From Synergistaceae bacterium OttesenSCG-928-I11 (lineage in GTDB: Bacteria; Synergistota; Synergistia; Synergistales; Synergistaceae), in assembly GCA_030266365.1 (NCBI GenBank), contig JAJDHV010000010.1, positions 1 to 35,329 on the forward strand: a stretch of DNA of 35,329 bases, in the 5' to 3' direction. This document shows, in pieces, positions 15,957 through 23,292 of the stretch. The notes under the pieces are model-generated. The model searched no databases and had not been told where the DNA came from. It was given only the letters and a program-made list of their open reading frames with translations. Position numbers and translations under genes: made by a program. Each line of letters starts with the position of its first letter. The stretch's first letter is position 1.

Positions 15957-16000
15957 AATCGCGCCGTCGATTTTTTCTGTCGACGGCGCGATTTTTTTTT
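15957..16000 (+). terminator. terminator 2 after ftsZ
   Basis: A 14-bp perfect stem (AATCGCGCCGTCGA at 15957-15970, partner 15980-15993) around a T-rich nine-base loop, followed by an uninterrupted T-run to 16000. No gene separates it from the first terminator, so it is either a fail-safe or ends a short transcript starting in between. Confidence 0.9.
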
Positions 16001-16030
16001 AGCGCGAGTTGGGAAGATCATCGAATAATA

Positions 16031-16056
16031 GTCAATAAAAATCAATCCTCTTCAAT
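16031..16056. promoter_or_regulatory. 10-bp phased TCAAT repeats upstream of bioY
   Basis: TCAAT occurs at 16032-16036, 16042-16046 and 16052-16056, exactly one DNA turn apart. The first 17 bases (16031-16047) recur as an exact reverse complement at 17108-17124. This looks like a binding site for a protein docking on one face of the helix. The regulator is unknown. Confidence 0.5.
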
Positions 16057-16155
16057 TCTTTTTCATGATTGAGCGATGGCGTTTTATGCGTCTTGTGATA
16101 GAATTTTTTCGGATTTTCGGATCGTTGAATCGTTAGAATGCCTGGAGGTATGTGT

Positions 16156-16800
16156 ATGTCGGAAACACTGGAAAAACCGAATCAAAACATCGAAGCGGGG
16201 CGGCGGCGAATCAGCACGAGGGATATGGCGCTGATCCCGCTCTTCTCGCTCTTGGTCGGGATCGGCGCGATGATCCGCATTCCCCTCCCCTTTTCGCCCG
16301 TTCCACTCACCCTTCAGACCGCGATGGTATTTGCCGCGGGCCTTCTTCTCGGCTCGCGCAGAGGCGCGCTCGCGCTTCTGGCGTACATGGTCATGGGATT
16401 GCTGGGGTTGCCCGTCTTTACAGGGGGCGGTGGGTTGCACAACCTCATGCTCCCCTCCTTCGGCTTCATCGTGGGCTTCATCGGGACCGCCTGGACGGCG
16501 GGGCGGATCTGCGAGCTCGCTTCGGGCTGGGTTGCCAGGCAATCGCGTCGCGGAGTTGCGGCGCTCGCCGTCCGGATCGTCGCGTGCCTCGCCGGCGGCG
16601 CGATCTACAACGTCGTCGGCGTCCTGTGGCTCTACATGAACGTGAACTACATCCTCGGCAAGGCCGCGACGTTTCACCAGGTGCTCGTCATGGGCCTCTT
16701 TCCCTTTCTGCTGCCCGACCTCCTGAAACTCGCCGCGGTCGCGCTCGTCGTCTCGCTCATCGCCGAGCGCGTGAAGGCGCTCGACCTCTTCGACGCGTAA
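16156..16800 (+). CDS. bioY: biotin transporter BioY
   Basis: A 214-residue membrane protein with about six transmembrane segments. BioY is the biotin-binding S component of ECF transporters, and some act alone. The family pattern is clear: IRIPLPFSPVPLTLQTAMVFAAGLLLG, YMVMGLLGLPVFTGGGGLHNLMLPSFGFIVGFI, and the C-terminal LPDLLKLAAVALVV. Of three in-frame ATGs, the one at 16156 has GGAGGT six bases before it; the ATG directly abutting GGAGGT and the ATG at 16138 fit less well. No biotin ligase, bio synthesis gene, EcfA or EcfT is near. A phased repeat upstream is shared with the next gene. A terminator follows. Confidence 0.93.
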   Translation: MSETLEKPNQNIEAGRRRISTRDMALIPLFSLLVGIGAMIRIPLPFSPVPLTLQTAMVFAAGLLLGSRRGALALLAYMVMGLLGLPVFTGGGGLHNLMLPSFGFIVGFIGTAWTAGRICELASGWVARQSRRGVAALAVRIVACLAGGAIYNVVGVLWLYMNVNYILGKAATFHQVLVMGLFPFLLPDLLKLAAVALVVSLIAERVKALDLFDA

Positions 16801-16846
16801 AAGCCGGGACACCACACAAAAAAATCGGACCATAACCCTGCCCCGG

Positions 16847-16877
16847 ACGGGCCCGCTTGATTCGGGCCCGTTTTTTT
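16847..16877 (+). terminator. bioY terminator
   Basis: A 9-bp perfect stem ACGGGCCCG / CGGGCCCGT with the loop CTTGATT and seven T's. Confidence 0.93.
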
Positions 16878-17187
16878 ATCCGCTGCGCATTCGAATTCCA
16901 GATCCTCCCAGTTGTTGAAGCTAGAAACGGCCATGAATGGCCGATTTCGACGCGGTCGTTTACATAGTGAATCGCCAATGCCGCCAACGCGAAGCGGAAT
17001 GGGCCGTTTGATTGAAAAAAGAGATAATGCCGGGAAAAGTCAGGCGTAGCGGGGTGTCCAAACGATCGGTCAAGAGAAAATCGGATCAATGCAAAAGAGA
17101 TTTAGTCGATTGATTTTTATTGACCTTTATTGCGAAAATTCCTTGATGTTATAATCGAACGACCTCAAAAAATGGAGTTGAGCATCG
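16878..17187. other. gene-free stretch before the metallopeptidase-like gene
   Basis: About 310 bases without a supported gene. It has a small perfect inverted repeat CGGCCAT-GA-ATGGCCG (16928-16943) of unknown meaning, the ATTGA phased repeats (17108-17132) and a -10 element (17150-17155). No RNA gene was recognised. Confidence 0.5.
17108..17155 (+). promoter_or_regulatory. ATTGA phased repeats and promoter of the metallopeptidase-like gene
   Basis: ATTGA at 17109-17113 and 17119-17123 and ATTG at 17129-17132 are each 10 bp apart. The segment 17108-17124 is the exact reverse complement of 16031-16047 upstream of bioY. A perfect TATAAT (17150-17155) lies 21 bases after the start of the third unit, and no good -35 is present at 17 bp. 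The repeats cover the place where a -35 would be, so an activator or repressor here is plausible. Confidence 0.5.
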
Positions 17188-17682
17188 ATGGAATCCAGTC
17201 ACGAATTCGACTATGAGATCTGTAACAGCCGTATCCGCCCGATTGCGGACGGGTTGGTGAAGAAATACGAGGAACTGCGCCACATCGACGTGGACAAAAT
17301 TCTCTTTGTCGTCAACCACAAGAGCGCGGGGAGCAAGAAGCGCATCGTTCTCGCGCGCACCGCGCGGGTGCCGGAGAAGTGGCGCGACATTCTCTTCCAG
17401 TTGGGCGCGTGTTCCTACTTCTATATCGTGGAGTTTTTCGGAAAGACGACCTCCTGTCTGGACGAGAACCAGATGACCGCGCTCGTCTACCGCGAACTCC
17501 GCCGCATCGGGCCCGAGGGGCAGATCATCACGCCGGATATTCACGACTGGTGGCAGGTGCTGATGGGGCTCGGCCGTCATTGGTTCTACCCGGACTCGAC
17601 CTGTCCGAACCTTCTGGACGATAGCGTCGACTGGAAAAAACTCATGGGCACGAACTACGAGCCGCCGCGCACGGCAGACTGA
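17188..17682 (+). CDS. putative-metallopeptidase-like protein lacking the zinc histidines
   Basis: A 164-residue soluble protein. Its layout (KKYEELRHIDVDKILFVVNHKSAGSKKR at 25-52, then RVPEKWRDILFQLG, YFYIVEFFGKTTSCLDENQMTALVYRELRRIG, and IHDWWQVLMGLGRHW) matches small 'putative metallopeptidase' proteins. In those the helix normally reads YHELxHI, giving an HExxH-like zinc site. Here residues 101-106 are YRELRR: R102 and R106 replace the two histidines (both codons CGC, one transition from CAC). E103 and a downstream His (H119) remain. It is probably not a zinc peptidase; a binding or regulatory role is possible. Family identity is from memory of the pattern. It is a single gene with its own promoter. 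Confidence 0.6.
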   Translation: MESSHEFDYEICNSRIRPIADGLVKKYEELRHIDVDKILFVVNHKSAGSKKRIVLARTARVPEKWRDILFQLGACSYFYIVEFFGKTTSCLDENQMTALVYRELRRIGPEGQIITPDIHDWWQVLMGLGRHWFYPDSTCPNLLDDSVDWKKLMGTNYEPPRTAD

Positions 17683-17718
17683 TACGGATCGGCCCGTCGA
17701 ACGAACGATCTCGAAACA

Positions 17719-17762
17719 CAAGACCCCGCGGAGCGTTTTTTTGCTCGCTCGCGGGGTCTTTG
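17719..17762 (+). terminator. likely terminator after the metallopeptidase-like gene
   Basis: A long stem with one bulged G (AAGACCCCGCGGAGCG at 17720-17735, partner 17746-17760) and a T-rich loop. The T-tract after the stem is short and broken, so efficiency is uncertain. Confidence 0.6.
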
Positions 17763-17782
17763 TACTTTCGGAACGTTTGCTC

Positions 17783-17810
17783 TTGAAACATTGTGTATGG
17801 GTGCTTAAAT
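17783..17810 (+). promoter_or_regulatory. probable promoter of the A2M-pbpC operon
   Basis: TTGAAA (17783-17788), 16 bases, then TTAAAT (17805-17810) preceded by TGC, an extended -10. The operon's first start codon is about 50 bases downstream. Confidence 0.45.
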
Positions 17811-17858
17811 ATGCACAGGAAGAAATAAAATCGGCTTCTGCCGTTAGGGAGTGATACC

Positions 17859-20800
17859 GTGTCCGCCTCCTCGCCCCGATCGTTTGAAAAGACCCGCCTT
17901 GCAGCCCTGATTCTCGCAGCTCTCCTCTTTTTTGCCCTCCCGCATGTTGCGTGGGCGAGTCCATTTGCCGTCTCCTCCTTCTCCCCCACCGGAGAGGTTG
18001 CCGGGCCGACTGAAATCCGCATCGTCTTCAACACCGCCGTGGTGAAGAGCGACGAAGTGGGCAAAACCCTTGCCCCGGGCGAGATGCCGCTCACATTTGC
18101 ACCACCCTTGCCTGGGAATGGAAAGTGGTTGGATGCCCTGACTTTTCTTTATCAACCTACATCGGGATATCTGGAGGAGGCGACGGAATATCGCGCGACG
18201 ATCCGGGAGGATCTGAAGGACCTCTCGGGCGCGTCGTTTGCAGGCGACCGGGATTATCGCTTTCATACGCCGCCGTTGCGTCTGTTGGAGGCGCGTCAGA
18301 TCGACTTCGACGTGCGAAACGACTATGTCGATTATGAGTTGCGCTTCTCAACACCGGTGAGTCCCGCTCGTCTGCGTGGCTACACGGAACTTCTCGACGG
18401 GAAGGGACAACCCGTTCCGCACACATACCTTGGAACGCTGGTTACGCAGACGCCGCGCTTGCGCGTGCGCGCGGACGACGGATCGGAGCTTGCCGTAGCG
18501 ATCGAGGCCGGCCTGACGCCAGCGCGCGGCAACCTCGGGCTGAAGGAGCGCGTTTCTCTCACGCTTCGCCGAGATCTCTCCCTGAAAATTGGAAACGCGT
18601 ACGCTGGCAGCGAATATGATGGAAGCTTCCTATATATAGAAACATCCTCACCGGTAGATCTTGAAAAAGCCGCTTCCTTCATCGAAGTCGAACCGAAGAC
18701 GAAGTTGACGTTGGAAGCGTGGGGAGGCAGGCTTCGAATTGGCGGCGATTTCAAGCCGCGCGACCGCGTTCTGCTCACCGTGCGAAAGGGGCTGCCCCCG
18801 ATCGAGGGAGAGGCGCTCGGCGAAGCGTGGTCGCGTGCGTTTATCATCCCCGACGTGGAGCCCTCCCTATCGTTTGAGACGCAGGGGCGCTTTGTCTCGC
18901 CGCTTGGCGAATCCCTGATGTTTCCGCTCTCGACGGTAAATATCGAACGTCTCGACGTCGGCGTAAACCGGGTTTACGACAACAACGTGCCATATGTCAT
19001 GCGTAATTCCTGGCCATACAGCGCCTACGACCTCTCGGAGGAAATCTTCCGAAAGCGCTATACGATTGCCGCGTCCCCGAATGAAAAAATCCGAAATGCC
19101 ATTGATCTGGAAAAAATTCTGGACGGGAAAAAGGGCCTTTTCGAAGTCTACGCGAACAATGCCGGTCACTGGCCCGGCGAGTTCAGGATCGTCAATGTGA
19201 CGGATCTCGGCGGATCGGCGAAAGTATTCGAAAAAGGAATGCTCGTCTGGGTCAACTCCATCTCGCGTGGGAAGCCGGTTTCGGATGCGCGCGTCGACGT
19301 ATATTCGAACAGCAATCAACTTCTGGAGAGCGGCCGCACCGATCGGCAGGGTGTGTGGAAAATCACGCTCGATGCACCGTGGTCCCAGAATCTCAGGCCG
19401 GATCTGGTCGTCATCTCCAAGGGGGACGATACGTCGGTGCTTCGTCTTGAAAACAGTATCTGGAACAGAGGCGCACCGGAGTACGCAGGCGCGCCATACC
19501 CATCGGGTGCGTACCTTGGACTTTGTTACACGCCAAGAGGCGTGTTCCGCCCCGGAGAGCGCGTCCCCATCGGCGTGATTGTACGCGATCGCACACTCGC
19601 GTTGAAAGAACCATTTCCCGTGCAGGTCAAGGTCCGCACCTCGTTGGGGCGGGAATGGGAGACAAAGACGGTGGAATTGTCCGAGCTGGGAATGGCGTCC
19701 ACCGACATCCGGCTTTCTGAAGCCTCGCCAACCGGTTCCTGGCATGCCGGCGTATATATTCCTGGCGAGTCGCGTCCGATTGCCGAGACGTATTTTTTTG
19801 TGGAGGATTTTGCCCCCCCAAGGATCGAAGTCGAAGTAAGCAGTGATGCAAAGGAACTCGTCGGGGAAGAGAATTGCAACGTTTCTCTCTTTGCGCAGTA
19901 CCTTTTCGGCGCACCTGGCGACAGTCTTGCCTATGAGCTGGAAGCAACGTATATTCCCCGGGAATATTCGCATCCCAATTGGACGGGCTACCGCTTCGGT
20001 GACGAGAGAAAAACGTTGACGCCGGAAATGCAAACCGTTGCGAGCGGCATGCTCGATGCAAACGGAACGGTCACGATTTCAGACCTCGACATCCCGCCGC
20101 CCTTCCCCGCCATTCTCGACCTTTCCCTTCGTGCCGGTGTTATGGAGGACAGCGGCAGGTGGGTTTATCGCACCCTCACCATTCCGTACTATCCCGCGGA
20201 TACCCTACTGGGCATTCTCCTTCCACAGGGAACCCTGACATCCGAATCGGATCTCTCATTCGGTTTTGCGTCGATCAAAACGGACGGCAGCCCCTCCTTG
20301 GGGCCTGCCTTCTATACGATCTACAAGCAACTTTCGGCCGTCTCGATCCATGAACGGGATGGCGTGACAAGAGGAGAGCGCAATATTCGATACGAGCCAC
20401 TGGAAGGACACGAAGACGTCCCCGTGACGTTTACCGACGGAAAAGCCGAGATCAAGGCCAACCTCCCAACCGGTGGGGACTATTTGATCGAGTTGACCGG
20501 TCCGGATGAAACGATTTCGACCGCCGCTTCGTTTTATGTCTATGACGCGAGGTGGAATTACGGCGAGGGCGATGGCGTACTCCCCGATGCCTTGACAATC
20601 ACGCTCGACAAACCGCTTTACAGGGTAGGAGAAAAAGTCCGTGGCAGAGTAACGGGCGCTTTCGAAGGCTCTTTGCTCGTCTCGCTCGAAACCGACTCCA
20701 CCCTGCGGCACGAAGTGCTAACGGCGGGCAGTGACGGCGGGACCTTTTCCTTCGACGTCGCGAAAGAAATGGCCCCGAACGCATGGATCACCGCACAATT

Positions 20801-23276
20801 GATCCGACCGGTCCTTCCGGAAGAAGATTGGCGTTCGCACCGTGCGTTCGGCGCCGTGCCTCTGCACGTCGACAACAGCGATCATTCCCTGACGGTCGAA
20901 ATCCAGGGGCCCGCCAAACTTTTTGCGGAGAAGGCGAATGAAATTTCGATTCAACTCAAGGATCATCGGGGAAAGGGCGTCGAGGGCGAAATATCCGTGA
21001 TGCTCGTCGACGACGGTGTTCTGGCGCTGACACGTTTTGAAACGCCGGATTTCTACCGCGCCTACGCGATGCGAAGGGGACTGGCGATCGACGTCTTCGA
21101 CATCTACCGCGATCTCATCCGTCTCTATCCGGAATACCCGACTCCACTTACGCCCGGAGGCGGAATGGCGGAGGACGCCGCGTTCGCAAGAATGCAGCAA
21201 TCCCTCTCGCCCGTGCGCGCCGATCGCTTTCGCGTTCTCACGATCTGTGACGCCGTAAAGACGGACAAGACCGGACACGCGAACCTCACCGTCACGCTTC
21301 CGGAATTCACCGGCAGGGCGCGCCTGATGGCGGTCGCCGTGGCGAAGACGGCTTTCGGTGCCGGAGAGATGCGATATGAAGTAGCGGACGATATCGTGGC
21401 GGACGTTTCGCTTCCAAGGGCGCTCGCACCCGGCGACGTCTTCGATTCGGAGATTCGGATCTTCAACCAGACATCGGCGGATATCGCCGTCTCGATCGAC
21501 CTCTCCATTCAGGGGGCCTTGACGCTTCTCGAAAATGATGGGACGGACTCAACTGGGGCCTCTTATCTGGCAAAGCGGACCGTTCGCATCGACGCGAATC
21601 CAACCGTCATTCCACTTCGAATGAAAGCGAGCGAGGAGGCTGGCGTTGCGGATATCTCGCTCCAAATTACTTTCGATCGCGGTGAAATTCGAAAGACGAA
21701 TCAAATTGCGGTCCGCCCCCCATATCCAAGAATAACGAAAAGCAGGTCGACCTCGCTACCTCCGGGCGGTGTGGAGCGCTTGCTCCTTTCGGACGACTGG
21801 TTCCCCGGTACACGTCGCGGACTTTTGGCCGTCTCCGCACTGCCCGAGGTCACGATCTCCGATCTGGCGAAATTCCTTGTCGGTTATCCCTATCACTGCC
21901 TGGAGCAGACGGTATCGAGCGGATGGGGCATGCTCGCAGCGCCCGACCTCGTTGCCGGGATCGACCCGGCCCTCGCCTCGCCCACGCAGTTGGCGGAATC
22001 GCTGGACGGCAGAATTCGCAGGATTCAGGCAAGTCAGTTGTATAGCGGCGCATTCGCCTTCTGGCCCGGCTCGCCTGCCTCCGATTGGGCGACGGCCTAT
22101 GCGGCGCACTTCCTCGTCGCCTGCGAAATGCGCGGGCTCCAACTCCCTGGCGATATTCTGGCGAACGCATATGCATACCTCCGTCAGGTTTTGGCGCTAT
22201 CGCCCTCCTCGCAGAATGACGCACTCTACGGCCCCGAACTCGCGACGCGCGCCTATATTGCTTATATCATGTCGATTCGCGGCGATGTACCGCACGCCTG
22301 GATGTCCTATTTGCGCGACAACCTGCCGGATATGCCGGCGTACGGCCGCCTTCTCCTGGCAGCGGCATACGCCCGGAGTGGTCAGAAAGACCTCGCGCGC
22401 GCGATGTTGGGGGAAAGCATCCCCGCGATCGATCAGCCCACGGCAATGCAGCAGGAAAAACCGAATTGGGATTCACCGCTTCGCAGTACGGCGCTATCCC
22501 TGTTGGCATGGAACGAAATCGATCCGATGTCCCCTGAAGCCGCAGACGCCGCTACAATCCTGCTCGAAGGACTTCGCGCGAACGATCTCTACACGACGCA
22601 GGAAGCCTCCTTCGCCCTGTTCAGCCTCGCGACGTTCTACGCGCACCAAGAGCAAAGCGGTGAAAGCCGCATCGTCATAAAGAGCGAATCGGGGCGGGTG
22701 CTTTTGACTCAAGAAAAGAACAAAAGTTACAATATTCAGCTACCCCCCGACATCACTTCTCTCGAGGCCCGAAACACCGGCACAGGTACGGGGTATGTCG
22801 CGGTTGTCCTCGACGGCGTCCCAACCGTCGCACCCGAGGCGCGGAACCAGGGAATTCGCGCTTCTGTTGAATATCGCGACTCGTCTGGCACGCGCATCCA
22901 ACCGGGCACATCCGTCACGCGAGGTGAACGCGTCACGGCAACGATCACCCTTGCGCCCCTCTCTGCGGAAATGAAAAATATCGTTGTCACCCTCCCCCTT
23001 GCGGGTGGCCTCGAAGTCGAGAATCCCTGGTTGATGGACGCGCCGAGCGAAGGATCTTACGGCGACGACAACGTATCGGGCGCTCGTGCGGAACTGCGCG
23101 ACGATCGCCTGCTCCTCTTCGTCGACGAGCTTTCCAAACCGTTCACTTGGAGATGCGCCATGCGCGCGGTGACCGCCGGACAATTCCTGCTGCCCCCGAT
23201 CGTTGCGGAGGGAATGTACGCCCCCGGACTGCAAAGCATTGGCGAGACCTCCACGTTGACGATCGTTTCGAAATAG
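17859..23276 (+). CDS. bacterial alpha-2-macroglobulin with thioester motif
   Basis: A 1805-residue exported protein starting at a GTG after AGGGAGTG. The signal peptide ends about residue 33 (VAWA-SP) with no lipobox cysteine, unlike the lipoprotein YfhM of E. coli, so it may be soluble in the periplasm. After macroglobulin-like beta domains (for example VYSNSNQLLESGRTDRQGVWKITLD and the CYTPRGVFRPGERVPIGVIVRDR MG domain) comes the A2M core: SVMLVDDGVLALTRF, TLPEFTGRARLMAVAVAKTAFG. The thioester motif YHCLEQ has Cys1347 and Gln1350. The family traps proteases by a reactive thioester, protecting the cell envelope. pbpC follows after 8 bases, the pairing known from many diderms. Slightly larger than typical (about 1600-1650). 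Confidence 0.93.
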   Translation: MSASSPRSFEKTRLAALILAALLFFALPHVAWASPFAVSSFSPTGEVAGPTEIRIVFNTAVVKSDEVGKTLAPGEMPLTFAPPLPGNGKWLDALTFLYQPTSGYLEEATEYRATIREDLKDLSGASFAGDRDYRFHTPPLRLLEARQIDFDVRNDYVDYELRFSTPVSPARLRGYTELLDGKGQPVPHTYLGTLVTQTPRLRVRADDGSELAVAIEAGLTPARGNLGLKERVSLTLRRDLSLKIGNAYAGSEYDGSFLYIETSSPVDLEKAASFIEVEPKTKLTLEAWGGRLRIGGDFKPRDRVLLTVRKGLPPIEGEALGEAWSRAFIIPDVEPSLSFETQGRFVSPLGESLMFPLSTVNIERLDVGVNRVYDNNVPYVMRNSWPYSAYDLSEEIFRKRYTIAASPNEKIRNAIDLEKILDGKKGLFEVYANNAGHWPGEFRIVNVTDLGGSAKVFEKGMLVWVNSISRGKPVSDARVDVYSNSNQLLESGRTDRQGVWKITLDAPWSQNLRPDLVVISKGDDTSVLRLENSIWNRGAPEYAGAPYPSGAYLGLCYTPRGVFRPGERVPIGVIVRDRTLALKEPFPVQVKVRTSLGREWETKTVELSELGMASTDIRLSEASPTGSWHAGVYIPGESRPIAETYFFVEDFAPPRIEVEVSSDAKELVGEENCNVSLFAQYLFGAPGDSLAYELEATYIPREYSHPNWTGYRFGDERKTLTPEMQTVASGMLDANGTVTISDLDIPPPFPAILDLSLRAGVMEDSGRWVYRTLTIPYYPADTLLGILLPQGTLTSESDLSFGFASIKTDGSPSLGPAFYTIYKQLSAVSIHERDGVTRGERNIRYEPLEGHEDVPVTFTDGKAEIKANLPTGGDYLIELTGPDETISTAASFYVYDARWNYGEGDGVLPDALTITLDKPLYRVGEKVRGRVTGAFEGSLLVSLETDSTLRHEVLTAGSDGGTFSFDVAKEMAPNAWITAQLIRPVLPEEDWRSHRAFGAVPLHVDNSDHSLTVEIQGPAKLFAEKANEISIQLKDHRGKGVEGEISVMLVDDGVLALTRFETPDFYRAYAMRRGLAIDVFDIYRDLIRLYPEYPTPLTPGGGMAEDAAFARMQQSLSPVRADRFRVLTICDAVKTDKTGHANLTVTLPEFTGRARLMAVAVAKTAFGAGEMRYEVADDIVADVSLPRALAPGDVFDSEIRIFNQTSADIAVSIDLSIQGALTLLENDGTDSTGASYLAKRTVRIDANPTVIPLRMKASEEAGVADISLQITFDRGEIRKTNQIAVRPPYPRITKSRSTSLPPGGVERLLLSDDWFPGTRRGLLAVSALPEVTISDLAKFLVGYPYHCLEQTVSSGWGMLAAPDLVAGIDPALASPTQLAESLDGRIRRIQASQLYSGAFAFWPGSPASDWATAYAAHFLVACEMRGLQLPGDILANAYAYLRQVLALSPSSQNDALYGPELATRAYIAYIMSIRGDVPHAWMSYLRDNLPDMPAYGRLLLAAAYARSGQKDLARAMLGESIPAIDQPTAMQQEKPNWDSPLRSTALSLLAWNEIDPMSPEAADAATILLEGLRANDLYTTQEASFALFSLATFYAHQEQSGESRIVIKSESGRVLLTQEKNKSYNIQLPPDITSLEARNTGTGTGYVAVVLDGVPTVAPEARNQGIRASVEYRDSSGTRIQPGTSVTRGERVTATITLAPLSAEMKNIVVTLPLAGGLEVENPWLMDAPSEGSYGDDNVSGARAELRDDRLLLFVDELSKPFTWRCAMRAVTAGQFLLPPIVAEGMYAPGLQSIGETSTLTIVSK

Positions 23277-23292
23277 GGTTGCACGTGAAACA
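23277..23292. promoter_or_regulatory. parS-like site over the pbpC start codon
   Basis: GGTTGCACGTGAAACA matches TGTTNCACGTGAAACA except at the first base. The central CACGTG includes the GTG start of pbpC (23285-23287), and the left arm contains the end of the A2M gene's spacer. Confidence 0.6.

Larger units (their letters stand above)
15853..16155. other. gene-free stretch between ftsZ and bioY
   Basis: It contains two strong terminators (15885-15910 and 15957-16000), the 46 bases between them with no gene visible, and an AT-rich operator-like region with three TCAAT units (16031-16056). The bioY ribosome site (GGAGGT, 16144-16149) is at its end. No coding gene is supported. Confidence 0.6.

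Noticed and set aside
16757-17089. Minus-strand frame across the bioY terminator region
   Set aside because: It crosses a strong terminator, lacks a ribosome site and shows no family pattern.
16031-17124. Inverted 17-bp copies as ends of a mobile element carrying bioY
   Set aside because: No transposase or target-site duplication, and the 10-bp internal phasing and position before promoters fit regulatory sites better.
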